From positions 7,276,508 through 7,340,507 of the forward strand of contig JAZBQD010000009.1 in assembly GCA_036583965.1 (NCBI GenBank): a DNA stretch of 64,000 nt. Reading direction: 5' to 3'. Below are positions 36,901 through 49,490 of the stretch, piece after piece. The notes under the pieces were generated by a model. That model was not told the DNA's origin, did not search any database, and saw only the letters and a program-made list of their open reading frames with translations. Source of the DNA: Prunella strophiata (Eukaryota > Chordata > Aves > Passeriformes > Prunellidae). The position numbers and the translations under genes are program-made. How positions within the stretch are numbered: the first letter of the stretch is position 1; every line of letters begins with the position of its first letter.

Positions 36901-39900
36901 TCAGAAAACAACTCTCTTGGGGGCTCCTAGATGATGTGCAGATTGTGTGTAGCCTCTGCTAATTTGTAACATTCAGTGCTGGACTTAATCATCCATCAAG
37001 CTGGATGCATCAGGCAATGACAAGTAATGTTGAGAGCAATTATGAGGCTTTTTCACAGTAAAAATGTTAAATGGAAGCATAAATTACTAACTTGTAAAAT
37101 TTGGCTTTCTGACTAGTCACTCTGCAAACAAAACCTTAATTCCATGCTTAAAGACAGAGACTTTTAAATCAGTCTGAAATCATATAGGATCAGTCTAAAA
37201 TGCGCCATTAGCAGTCATCTTAAAACATTTCCCTCTGGGGGCATTTCTGCTTTTGTTACAGCGCTGGTTTACAAAACTCCCACCAGTTCTGACCTTTGAA
37301 CTCTCCCGATTTGAGTTCAATCAGTCACTAGGACAGCCAGAGAAAATTCACACCAAGCTAGAGTTTCCCCAGACTATATATATGGACAGGTGAGTTGTAC
37401 GGTATGTTTAAAGCTATTGCTTTGTTATAAATAAAGAAATTTAAAAGGTTGTTTGGGTGAGAAAGGACAGATTCTAAAATATTTACAGAAGATTGTGGAT
37501 ATTAGAAGTAAACAAATCTCACCTGGCAAACGGGGTTCTGTATTTCTGTGTAGGTACCTCTACTGCAATAAAGATCTTATTCAGATGAAAAGAGAGGAAA
37601 TGAAGAGATTGAAGGAGAAAATGGTGACTCTGCAGCAGAAACTGGAAAGGTGAGTAGTCAGCTGGTTTTATTTTTATGCCTTCTGGAAGAGTGCAAGTGT
37701 TTCCTTTTAAATGAGCTTTCCAATAGCTGAGAAACTTGTAGGGGAAGGAGAAACAGCAACATTCTTGTTCTGAAACATGTGGGAGAAGGAAGTGAATTTT
37801 CAAAAACAAACCTGTCTCTTCAGTAATTTTTAAATTTTACTGATATTGTTGTAGAAATAAATTCTTTAAGGAGCAGAGTTGACGCTGCCAGCTGCACTGG
37901 CAATGGAGGTGAGGAAGCCCAGTAGCACATTACAGAAAAAGCTGTTCTTCTCTTGTCCCATGAGGTTTAAACCCATGTCATTCCTTCATTCATACAACAC
38001 CTTGCATTTTTCCATAGGTACATGGAATATGGCTCTGGCCCAGCCCGCTTTCCACTGCCTGACATGCTGCAGTATGTGCTCGAGTTCATTGCTACAAAGC
38101 CAGCTGTGCCTGTTTCCTCTGCTCAGAGCTCTCCATCAACACCCCTGCACTCCCAAGCCAAGCCTAATGTTTTGGATGTGCTTTCACAGCCAAACGGGTC
38201 AGTAAACAGAAATAAAAAGGGTGCACAGGAGGACACTTCACCTCCCAACTAAATGGTCCTGGGTAGCATTCCAAAAGTGGGTTATTTATCTGGGCACTGG
38301 TGAACACAATACTGTAATGTGCAAATGCTTGTGCAAGTAGTGGGTCAGTGCTTTGCTGGTCATTTGGTTCTGTTGGTGTAAATGGAACACTGCATCTTGG
38401 TCTGCTCTTTCTCCTTATCCAAAAGCATCCCTATATTCCTTGCCTAAGCAGCAGTTAAGAACTAAATTATGTGCTCTTTTTGGTTAGGCTACTCATTTTT
38501 TTGCTTCATTGACCAGTAAATTACAGCAATATTGGATTATTATAACCCAGGCCAGCATGGCTGGTTTAACACTCTAAATTAAGCTGAGTAAACACATACT
38601 TTTTCTTAGTAGTAATGGAAGGAATTTTTAGCATTGCTCATTGTGGATCTGTGCTTAGAGAGTTCTCTAAGAACTTTCCTTAGTATTTTTCCTATATTTT
38701 AGTTTGGATTGTGAAGGCAGAAGCACATTTCAGTGTACTTGTTCTCTCTACATTTTACACTGCTCTGGAAAGGAAATCCTGCTCCAGCTCTGGAGTTATT
38801 CTTGTTTGGTTTATTTTGTATTCTTTTCCAAAAAAAGAAAAACTAGAGAAAGATTACTAAACCTGCCCACTACTCTTGGATTTTGCTCCACAGCATGCAA
38901 GAAAGAACCAATACTAGGACTGAAGATGAAACTTTCTTTGTGGCAAATTCTTCACCGCAGCAAAGCTCCAGTATGGAACTCCAGCCTCCTGTTTCACCAG
39001 CAGAACTGTCTGAACGTCCAGCTCCTCACGTGGTCTCCAAGGAAGAGCTGAGCCTGGTTCAGACGTGTCTGCAGCGATGGAGAAACGAGATTGAGCAAGA
39101 CGTGCAAGGTTGGCCCCAAATGCATTTGTAGGGATTTTCCTCCTGAATGCCTGCCTGGTTTCTCCTCTGTAGCTTTGCTGGATACAGCCTGAACTACAAA
39201 TAATTTTGTCCCTGTTTGAGCTCTGGTGTTGAGTCTATCTGATATTCTCTGCATGGCCTCAGACTCTTTGAAGTGAAAGGAGCTAGCATAGCCTGATGAG
39301 TAGTTATTCATTTTTATGCATTTCTCTCATTGTCGATGTTCTTGGCAGATCTGAAGGAGTCTATTGCCGGAATCAACCTGTCCATTGAACAGATGTACTG
39401 TGACCCTCTCCTGCAGCAGGTAGGAAATGCAGCTTTAGTGTGTAAATATTAACCTAATATTGCTGATCCTCATTTTTAGTACATGTTGGTTTAAATTGCC
39501 CCCTTCACTGTATTTTTAAATTTCCAGTGATGAAGCAGAGAAAGATTTACAAATGAAAATCTTGTTTCTTCTTTCCTTAAAAGTCAGCTTTTCACACAGT
39601 AAGAAATGTATTAAATTGCCTAGCTCTTGTGCCATGCTACACCTACAGACATTGCCACTGTTTGTGTACAGAGGTCAGGCAGAATCAGTCCCTAAGTGCA
39701 CACCTGAATGATGTCCATGTCACTTTGCAGGTTCCCTATCGTTTGCATGCAGTCCTGGTCCATGAGGGGCAAGCAAATGCTGGGCACTACTGGGCCTTCA
39801 TATATGACCAGCCCCGGAAAAGGTGGCTCAAGTACAATGACATCTCAGTGACAGAGTCATCGTGGGAAGAGCTGGAGCGAGAGTCCTTTGGAGGCTTGAG

Positions 39901-42900
39901 GAATGCCAGTGCCTACTGCCTGATGTACATCAGTGACCAGGTGTCCCCTGTTGGTGCAGGTACAGAGCCACAGCTGCTGGCTAATGAGATGTGTGTGTGC
40001 TGGTGTGTCTCTCTGGCCTGCATGATCATTATGTTCCTCAGCTTCTCCAGTGCAGTTGTCTTTTGGCAAAGCACAAAACTTCACCTCAGATAGGATTGAA
40101 ATAATCTGCTTCGTGCTGGATTCATTTCTAAGTCCCTGATAGGGCTGAGAATTGCCAAGAGAAGCAGTCCAGGTGAGATTGGAAACAGCACCTCATGCAT
40201 GAATTACGTGTGTACAGACTAACACTGCCCTTTTGCCACATTTAACATGCATCTAGTGCTGGTGTTTTTCGTTTTGACTTTTTGTAGTGTTTATATGGCA
40301 GCATTTTTTTCCTCAGGGCATGTAAAACACCTCCTACTTTATCTCTCCCATTTTTATCACACTTCCAGACTCGTTTGCTTGGTCTTTGATGATCCTGTTA
40401 CACTGAGTCTAAAATGGGCTCTTTTTTGTGCAGCCTTTCCCCAAGAGGTATTGGTACCTGAGTGGCTCAGACTTAGTGTGTTTGCAGTGCCAGTGCTTTG
40501 TGGAGAAATGACTGTGCACGTGCCTCTAGACATGGCAAACAGCTGTACAAGGACCCAATAATTTCACACGTGGCTCATTTTGATGTAATAAATAGAAAGA
40601 AACAATGGAGAGCTGACATTCTGTTCATTGCTAAATGTGGCTGATGAGGATCTGGAGGTTGTTCTTTGTTTTCTTATGACAGTTCTGAAATGAACCCATG
40701 GGTGTTTTTTTCTCCTATTTAATGCAAATTTTTGTTGTTTTTTAAAGTGTTTTGCAAAGGGTGCATAAAAATATCTGCTGTAGAAAGTTGTCATTTGCTT
40801 TTGATAAATTTTAGGACTTGTCTGAAGCTGATGCTGCTTGGGTTTTGTGCTGTTTTAAAAGTGAATACTGAAGTAGATCTAAAAAGCACTAAGAAATATC
40901 AGCATGATACTCATCCTATGGAACCCACGCAGCCCTTACCTTTAGCTGCTGTACAGTAATGAAGGTGTGTCATCTCTGGCTGAGCTGTGACCTTTCCAGC
41001 TGTTGGCAGTTCAGTGCTGTTCCCTGTACAGCTGGAGCCCTTGGATCAGGATGTGTCTGACCTGCAGCAGCAGGCTCTGGTTCTGGAATTGCTCTGTGTA
41101 AGTGCTGTCCAGTAGTAGAACAAAAAGGGGGTTTGTTTTAGATAACTCCATAGATTTGTCTTTATTTTTGCACCTTTGCTTCTGGATCACCTTAAATTAC
41201 AGAGCCAGTAGAAAATTTGGCTTCTTTCCCCTTTTATCCCTCAGCCAATTTCCTTGTGGCTGCCCATGATATTGTGTGTGTGCTTAGTCCCTAAGGGTGG
41301 TGCCCTGCCCCAGTGTGTTTCCTTATGCCAGTCTTGCATTTCCTCCAGATGAGGATGAGGGCCCAGAGGCTAGACAGTTCCAGAAAGAAGTGGAAGCTTT
41401 GTCCCCAGAACTGAGACACTACATCCAGGAGGACAACTGGCGCCTGGAGCAGGAGGCAGAGGAGTGGGACGAGGAGCAATCTTGCAAGATTCCTCAGATG
41501 GAGCCTTCACCTACTTCTGAATTGCAGGACCTCTCCTCTGAGTCAGGACCAGGTAATCTCGCTCTGAATTTGCAAACCATGTCAGAACCAGGAACAACCA
41601 GCTGGTCACCAGTACCACTGTGTTGAAGCCTTGCACAAATGGGTCAGAATGCAGGAGCAGGCATGAAAGAGGCAGCAAAGGCAGCTGCTGGAGGCTCTGC
41701 CCTGACAGTTCAAAAGGCTGTTCTGCTGGTTTTGCTTGTGCATCCTTCCAGAAATGCTTGTTTCCCATTGAAGTTTCCCATTCACTTAATCATCATGGGC
41801 TAATATCAGTTCATTTCCAGCTTTTTCTTTTTTTCATAAATACCGAGTGGACAAGTGCTGTTCTCTGGAGTGGGAAACATTACTTGGCAATCCCTGATGA
41901 CGTGTGCCATTCCCACTGGAAAGGGGTACACGCACGTGGAGTGCCTTCACCTCGGGGAGGAAGGCGGCAGCTGTGTAAAACTGCATGGACAAGCTGCAAA
42001 ACATTTCAGAACAAGAGAGAAAAACATCTTGCAGCTCTTTCTCACTAGTGCCACACATCTGTCCTGACAGAGCAGTCATCAGCCTGTGAGCAGAGCGTGC
42101 ACTCCCTGTCCTCAGAGCACGCCAGGATTGCCAAGGAGCAGACTGCCAAGGCCATTGCCAACACTGCCGATGCCTACGAGAAGAACGGTGTCGAGGCAGC
42201 TCTGTGCGAGGTAGGAGCTCAGCCTTGGCCCAAGAACCTACCCCTTCTTGTCTCCATATTATTCTTCTTGATAGACCTTTGCTTTTCCCATTTCTGTGAA
42301 GTTCTGTAGCTGTGCCACGTTTAGCTCGGTCCCCTTTGGCTTTCCTGTATTTCGCTTTGGATTTTCTTACTCTCTCTTTCTTCTTTTTCTTCTTGGCCAC
42401 AGCGCAAGGAGGTAGAGCCGCTGAAGGCCCATCCAGAAGAAACATCCCCCACAGTTCAGGCAGAGCAGCCCCGGGACACTCAGGAAGCAGAGGCTGCTGC
42501 CCAAACTAGCTCACAGGTCTCTGAAGTGGAAATCCCCTGTGTGGGGAAGATTCCCGTTAGATCCGATGCAGATGGATATAATGAGGAGGTACAGATCCCA
42601 GTGCAGGGCTTAATTACTGCTGCTCATTAGCCTGTAGCTTGGTAGTTGGCTGGCTTTAGCTGCCCTAAGGGTGGGCATCATAGTGTCTGTCATAGGAGCA
42701 ACACCCTGTACAAAGTTAGTTTTCCTGCTGTGGAAGGGAAGGGGGACCACATCGTTCCATAATTCTGTTTTTAAATGTCATCAGAAAAGGAGCTCTGTAA
42801 GAGCACTCAATTTGTCAATCTGCATGTTGGTCATAAGTCCTCTTTCTGGCACAACTGTATCAAAATTGATCCTACCTGTGTTAATTTCTTTACAAGTCTT

Positions 42901-45900
42901 TTTGCTGGCTTCAGTTACTATTTTGTCAAAGGCCTTAATCCCAACAGCATAATTCACATACCCTGCCCACTGATTTTTTGGGGTCGGACTTTAACCACTC
43001 TCATACATGCTCAAGCAGTGTTTTGGAAGTTCTCTCCCTTTCACAAGTTGGCTTTCACACAAACACTGGGGCTGTCACTCCTTGAGTAGATTTGAGATGT
43101 TCTTGAGTGATGTTGGCTCGAGGAACTGCTGCACCACAGGTTCTGAATTTATTTTACATGTCTTAGGAAGATTGAGTGGGACATGGTGGGGACATGGCCA
43201 GCCTGCTTTACCTTCTCACTTGTTGAATTTAAAAATTCAAGGATTTGAAGTGACCAGCCTTAAGATCTTTAAATGCCTAAGAAAAAAGCCCAGCATGTAA
43301 AGTGCATGTGATGGATAGAGTCAGTAGCATGCAAGTAACTCACAGCCCCAGTTATCACACCTGTACTCATAGAATTTCTTTTAAACCTTACTTTTTGAAA
43401 GTTTCTTCCATTCTTCACCATGCTGTCTCTTCTTTCCCTGTCCGTTGCTGTTCTCCTTGTTCCTGTTTGTGTCTGTTCTCCTGCTTTCGTGGTAGGTGAT
43501 GCTGAGCCCAGCCATGCAAGGTGTCATCCTGGCTATTGCAAAAGCCCGCCAGACCTTTGATCGTGATGGGTCTGAAGCAGGGCTTGTTAAGGTATTGATT
43601 TGTTTGCTAAATCAAATAGTATGGATATCTGTTTTCCCAGAATAGAGAGTATGTGCCATATTGACAGATCAGGAATGTAAAGGGAACGATTTGTGCACTT
43701 TTTCTTCTAGTTAATGGCCTTTGCCCTGTATTTCAGTTCCTGCTGTCTTACAGTGATGAGATATCCATGGGTTCAAAACAATTTTTAGAGCTTGCAAGAG
43801 AACACCCTCCTCCCAAGACAAACAGAAACTTTCCTTTTTTCTGCTTATTCTTTTAGTACTGTAAAATTTGTTTTTTTGGTCCTGAACATAATTGCTTACT
43901 GTGACCTCTGCTGTCAAAGATGTCCTCAAGAAATGTCTGTGTGAACAGAGGTTTGAAAGCATAACCACTGGTGAATGCTGAAGCTGGTGTTAGATTTTAC
44001 AGGCAGGTAGATTTAACTAAAAATACCACATGGAAAGAATCATCCATGCTGGTAATCTATGGGAATATAAATCACAAGATACTCTTGCACATCCTGCAGG
44101 TAGAAGTGTGTCCCAGTTGGTTTTGGCAGCCTGGGCCCTTGTCAGAGGGTTGCCAAATCAGCCTAAGGCAGCTGTACCCCCTTCTCTCAAAGGCATTTAT
44201 GCAACCTGGCACTTTTGGAAGCTCACACTTCACACATGGGGTTTGCCTGGCTGTGGGGGCCATTGGTTTAGAGCTGAGGTGTTGGTGGGCTTCCTTTCAC
44301 CACTGGCATATCACCAGGAGAGGAGGCTCGGTGTCACCATAGGAGTCCTTCCGAACAGGACCGGTTTAAGCTGCTGTTGGCTGCTGTGGCATTCCCACGG
44401 GCACACGGGTGGATCTGTCAGTACCTGTGTTCCATTGGCAGGCATTCCATGAGGAGTACTCCCGGCTGTACCTGCTTTCCAAAGAGACCCCCACGCCCCA
44501 GAACGATGCCCGCTTGCAGCACGTGCTCATCTACTTCCTGCAGAACAACGCCCCGCAGCAGGTGGTGGAACGGACCCTCCTTGAGCAGTTTGCAGACAAA
44601 AACCTCAGCTATGATGAACGGTGAGTGCCCAGGATTCCAGGGTAGGCTTTTCCCACCTGGATGTGGCCGAGGCCACTGTTGTGATTTTTCTCCTTTCTGC
44701 TGACATGGAGCAGGTCCATCAGCATCATGAAGGTGGCACGGGCAAAGCTGAGCGAAATCGGTCCTGACGATGTTGACATGGAGGAGTACAAGGTGAGGGA
44801 CCAGAGAGCTGCAGCTGATCCTTCATGCTGTTCTAGCTGGCTCTGTCCAGATTGGGAAATGGGGAGCACAGCATGGAGCTGCATGGCCAGCACAGTGGTC
44901 ACTGCATGCCTGTGTCTGCAGGAGGCTGCTGAGGGAGAAGGAACACAATGGAAATCTGAGCTTGAAGGAGTGTCTGCAGTTGGCTACGTTCATTTATGTG
45001 TCTCTCATAAATGTCTCTCATTTGAGTCTCTGAAATGTCACTCATGAGAGACATTTAAACACTTCAAAGGGTAGAACTGGGGACCTCAAACTATGCATGT
45101 GAGTGTTCCAGGTGAGGCTGATGCTCTGCTTTCCTCCTCCTCCTCCTCACAGAGATGGCACGAAGACTACAGCCTTTTTCGCAAGGTGTCCATTTACCTG
45201 CTGACAGGGTTGGAACTCTACCAGAATAGAAAGTAAGTTCCTCTAATTGTGTTTGGACAAGATAAGTTATAGCTAAAAGTAAAGGCCACTGTGACAAAAA
45301 AAAAAAATCTTCTTTTTGAATCACAATGGCCTGTGTTTGAGGCCATTGTGGGAGCTTTTTTGACCTGCTAATAGCTCTTCTTGAATCCACAATCAAGCTT
45401 GGTTAACAGTTGAAAAAATATGAGGCTGAGCTGCTGGCTGGCTGCCTGACAGTTTCTGAGAGTTTCCCCTAAGATTTCCCTTTGGGAGGTAGAGCTTTAT
45501 ATTCTGTTTTCCAGAGATGGATTTTCAGGAATGATTGTCATCACTTTGGGATTTTTCACCTTGGACTCCTGTATTAAAAGGAAACTGCCTTGAAATGGAT
45601 GTTACACTTTGTGTAAACACACACTTTTGGAGCCCTCTAGACTCAAAGGGCTTTGGTTTCTTCCTTACCATTCTAGAACCTGTATTTTCCTTAAATGGTG
45701 CAGGTTTTCAGAAATTATTCCTGAATGGAAACAGAATTGAATTCTGAGGTGGTTCACAGTGACCAGCCACCAAATTCAGGTGGGCAAATTGACATGACAC
45801 ATGACAAGAGCAGCTTAGAATTCCAGCAAATTGACCTAATCCCTGTCAGCAGTTCTGTTTGCTCACCTGAAGCTTGAAATGTGTGAGGGACTGAAATACA

Positions 45901-48573
45901 CAGCCTTCTGCCCTTCTTGGGGTGTCCTCTCCTAGTGCAGTTCCTGGAGCAGTACAGAAAACAAACACGGAACAAACACATTGCACATGAACTTGGTTTT
46001 AAGAGGCTCTGCCCAGACACTTGTTTGGCATTCTGTGCATAAAGGAGGAATGGCTTGACACAGGGTATCTGTTCTTTTGTGCTTTGGCAAGAAAATACAG
46101 CTTTTCCCATCGAGCCTGATGCTTCCAGCCAGGCTCAACAGGAAAGGTTGCCTGAGCTGAGCCAAGGGCATGGCTGCAGTCATGGCCCTGGCAGAGCCCA
46201 AGGCCTGCAGAGCTGACCCTCTTCTTCCAGGTACCAAGAGTCACTCACCTACCTGGTCTACGCCTACCAAAGCAACACCAAACTGCTGCTGAAGGGAACC
46301 AACCGAGGCGTGAGCGAGTCGCTGATCGCCTTGTACAGAAGGAAGTGTCTCCTGGTTGGTATTGAGGAGCTCAGCACTCACTTTTGGAGAGGAGGGGAGG
46401 GAGCAGCCAGGGTGCCATGGTAGCCAAGACCAGTGTAACTGTTTCTGCTATGTCTATTGATATGATTCTGCCCCTTGCCAAGTGCCAGCAGCAATATGGA
46501 AAGCTAATAATAATCATAATTCAATTAAACAACATGCCACGTAGGTTTCAGAGAATCTAGGCAAAGGCAGATCTGGATCTTAACATCTTCAAACCAGAAT
46601 TGTAAATAAGCTGTATTCTCTCTGTATACAGATACAGCAGATTGCATGTATGTGTATGAATATATATGTTTTCAAATTTGTTTTCAATGAAATGTTTTCA
46701 TGTTTGCCATGACTGAAAGTGGCTGTTCCACCAGAACCTGGTGTTGCTAGTCCTTATTCTCTGCATGGCTGCCAGTGCAGGGCCAAAGCTAGGTCTTTCC
46801 TGGATGGTTATCCATGGTCCATGCTTGTTCTTTACAAGTCTGTTTCCAATTCTCCTTCCACCCCCAGAAGCTGAACGAAGTGGCAGCTTCTCTTTTTGTC
46901 AGCTGTGAAGAAGCTCATGTGTCAGAGGGTGTGAGCATCCTGAATGAGCTGATCATCCCCTGCATGCATCTCATGAACAACTTTGAGATCTCCAAGGAGG
47001 ACCTGGATGCCATCGAGGCCATGAGGAACCGCTGGTGCTCCTATTTGGGACGAGAAGACATGGATGGTAGGAACTGGCTGCTGTTCATGGGCAGGGTAGT
47101 ACCAGGATCTGAACTGGGAAAGAATTAAAGGACCATCTAAAATTAAATTCTTGGTGTCTGCACTACAGCCCATCAAGGCCCTTCTAATTGTGGGAGCAGA
47201 AATGCATTTGAATCACCCATTAAATCCTGTTACAGAAGAAATTAATCTTTTGTACTAAAACAAGCTGCAGAAGGGTCCCTCATCCCTAAAATGGGACAGT
47301 TGATGTCCCAAGAATGGCTCAGAGTTCCCTTGAGGGGCTTGGGTCTTCTGTTAGGGTTTCTCCCTGACTGGAGGTACCCAGGAATGGCAGGTGAATGCAG
47401 ATATGCTTGGTGGTGTGGCATGCTGCTCTTCAGGAGGGAGGAGCAGGTGTTATCAGAGGCCAAGGTTGTGGAAGATGGAATGGGGGAGCAGATTTGGGGC
47501 AGGTCTGCCTTCTGAAGAGGAGTTTGTCATTGTAGAGCTGAATGTTGGTTCTGGGCAGCTGTTCTGGTTCTGTGTTTTCTTCTGGAATCATTCTCTGTGA
47601 CTCCCCTCAGGTCATTTCTCTTCAGACAAATTGGTCCTGACTTGCCTTGACATGTGCATTAAGGTCTGGGGAGTCCCTGCAGAGTTTTTATCACTAAGAG
47701 AGGGTAAATTTGGTGAAAAAAAAAAATTTAAAAAAACAGAGCTTTATTCTCAAAATACAGTTGTAAAAATTAATATTGGATAAATTTATCCCAGTTCCTG
47801 GGCTGGATGTGACAGCCTTTGCTTACACAGAAGGTTTCAAAGAGCCAGAAGCTGAGTGCTCACCCCTCCTGGTTTGTGTGAGCTGGCTCAGGCATTGCCT
47901 GCTCTTCACCCCGTAGTGGCTGTGGGGCATTGTGCACTCCAGTGGCATCCAGGCACAGACCTGCCCTGGGAGTGGACAGTACCAGCTCAGCACGGGCTGA
48001 ACTGGCCTGTCCTGAGGACGTGTAGGATGTGAAGGCTCCGTTCCCCTCAACTGCACAGTCAATATTTGAGCGTCACCCTGAAGCACTCAGTTATTCTTCA
48101 CCTGACAGCCAGGACAGCAGCGCCTTTCCTGGGAAAGCGCCGTGTCTCAGCGGGACACGGCCCTGTCCCCAGGCAGCCAGGTGGCAGTGGAGCTTCCCAT
48201 CACAGAGGCAGGCAGGACACGAGCTGCTGCAGGGCCTCCTCTGCGTCAGCAGCCACTGCTCATCCCTGGCGATGGGCTGGGCAGCTCTCAGCGCAGGGAG
48301 AGGAGTCTGCAGAAGGCATCACAGCTCCTTAACTCGGGGCCTGGAGCCCTCTGCCGTTTGCTGCCACTGACTGTTTCCTCCTTTCCCCCCTTGACAGCAA
48401 AGCTGCAGATGAAGCTGGGTGAGCTGCTGCCCCGGCTCCTGGACGGCTCCACGGAGGTCATTGTGCTGAAAGAGCCCCCGAAGATCCGACCCAACTCCCC
48501 CTACGACCTGTGCAGCCGCTTTGCGGCCGTGATGGAGTCCATCCACGGGGCCTCGGCCGTGACGGTGAAATAG
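27581..48573 (+). CDS. USP28: Ubiquitin carboxyl-terminal hydrolase USP28, 26 coding exons
   Basis: This nuclear deubiquitinase stabilises MYC and DNA-damage/p53-pathway proteins. Exons: 27581-27619, 30900-30977, 31240-31372, 31866-31977, 32173-32335, 33287-33373, 33806-33943, 34367-34440, 34912-34988, 35106-35254, 37262-37389, 37554-37649, 38018-38197, 38894-39108, 39349-39419, 39731-39959, 41349-41552, 42071-42210, 42403-42588 (alternative), 43496-43591, 44442-44620, 44714-44792, 45153-45232, 46231-46354, 46868-47066, 48398-48573. The total is 3432 bases or 1143 aa (human 1077, plus 62 with the alternative exon), and every junction keeps frame. It starts MTAEL and ends STVTVK-like (SAVTVK). 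The N-terminal UBA-like part ([16 protein letters not shown]) is present. The Cys box is GNTCWFSA (Cys codon 32312-32314), the QDVSEF motif follows, and the His box is GHYWAF (His codon 39785-39787). The USP fold is split by the coiled insertion (37554-39419). The SIM and UIM found in human are not recognisable in exon 4. Confidence 0.97.
33055..33116 (+). mobile_element. CR1 LINE 3'-end remnant in USP28 intron 5
   Basis: The stretch TGATCTCAAAGGTCTGTTCC and the following ATTCCACGATTCTGGTTCTG are the recognisable 3' end of avian/reptile CR1 LINEs, which close with short ATTCTGTG-type repeats. Only the terminal 60 or so bases are clear; any 5' extension is too diverged to see. It is an inactive fragment. 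Confidence 0.7.
42403..42588 (+). CDS. USP28: USP28 62-codon alternative exon (tissue-specific isoform)
   Basis: This exon has phase 0 at both ends, so it can be skipped without changing frame. It lies between the exon ending GVEAALCE and the one starting VMLSPAMQG. Human USP28 has a 62-residue alternative exon at exactly this place, reported in muscle/heart isoforms. Here it is also 62 codons ([13 protein letters not shown] to DADGYNEE). It is acidic and Gln/Glu/Ser-rich, probably disordered. The acceptor has a strong T-rich tract and the donor is GTACAG. Confidence 0.85.
45008..45057. repeat. Perfect 14-base inverted repeat (hairpin) in USP28 intron
   Basis: TAAATGTCTCTCAT at 45008-45021 is followed, after 22 bases, by its exact reverse complement at 45044-45057. 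The loop also carries partial direct copies (AAATGTCAC). It could fold as RNA within the USP28 pre-mRNA or be a trace of a small inverted-repeat insertion. No known element is recognised. Confidence 0.7.
48092..48115 (+). repeat. 24-base dispersed repeat, copy 1 (USP28 last intron)
   Basis: A 24-base string beginning TATTCTTCACCTGACAG here recurs exactly at 51041-51064, 2.9 kb away. Flanks differ on both sides. It has the form of a 3' splice acceptor (pyrimidines, CCTGACAG). Confidence 0.8.
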
Positions 48574-49490
48574 CCGGGCGTGGCCTGCCCGGGGCTCGGG
48601 CTGGGGCTGCAGCGGGCAGCGGAGGGGGCGGTTTGGATTGCAAGCTGTGTTCTTTGTAAATAGGAGCAGATAAAAAGCAGTATTGCACTTCTGAGGCAGA
48701 ACGTAAGGCAGTAACACGAAGGACCTGGACCACTGTTACAGTGCAAGGCCCCAGCAGCACCATGGGGCCCAACCAGGCTCCAGAGGCTCTTCTGTGCTGG
48801 CAGCCTTCTAGATGCAGCCCCTGGGCCCATGATGGCACAGGAGCCCAGCTCTGCTCAGCACTGCACTCTGTGGCTGGGCTGTCGGGCACTTTCACAGTTC
48901 CCTGAATGGCCACTGCCAGAGGCTGCGTGTTCCAATCCAGCCAGACTCCTGCTCACAGGAGCCTGGGCTGAGTGAGGAGGAGGCAGCAAGGAGCAGTGGC
49001 TCGTGCTCTGTGGCGTGGGCAGTCATGCCCGCAGCTGCGTGTCATGGTCAAGTCAAGCAGGCTTTTGCCTTTTGTACTCCAGCTGGCACCAGAAACCACA
49101 CAGGAGCCTGCCTTGAAGAGGCACAGGCAAATCCTGGCAGTGAGGAGCCGGGACGGGGCTGTGGCAGGAGCTGACTGGCTCAGGGCAATCACATCACCCC
49201 AAAGGATATTCTCCTCATGGCAAGCTTCCTTCTCCCCTTGGGTAGTGGGTCAGGGCTGGATTACTGTCTGACAACTGTGAGGGCTCAGATCAGCCCGTTG
49301 TGTTGTGGGTGTTTGTGTTGACTTTGTTAACAAAGTGCCCTGCTGGCATTTCCTTTTGCAGTCTCCCTGTGCTTGCATTTGAGCTGCAGCAGTTGTAAGC
49401 CTAAAGGTCTGAGTCAGTGGAGGGGGATCCTGTTTTTTGGAACTATGCAGAGTTTTCTAACAGTGCAATAAAAGCATTTGTTCTATGTTA
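48574..49490 (+). other. USP28: USP28 3'UTR with poly(A) signal
   Basis: After the TAG at 48571-48573 the sequence is non-coding. The first good AATAAA is at 49467-49472, followed by TGTTCTATG and a T-rich stretch, which makes it the likely cleavage region near 49490. A second AATAAA lies at 49635-49640 but has weaker context. Confidence 0.7.
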
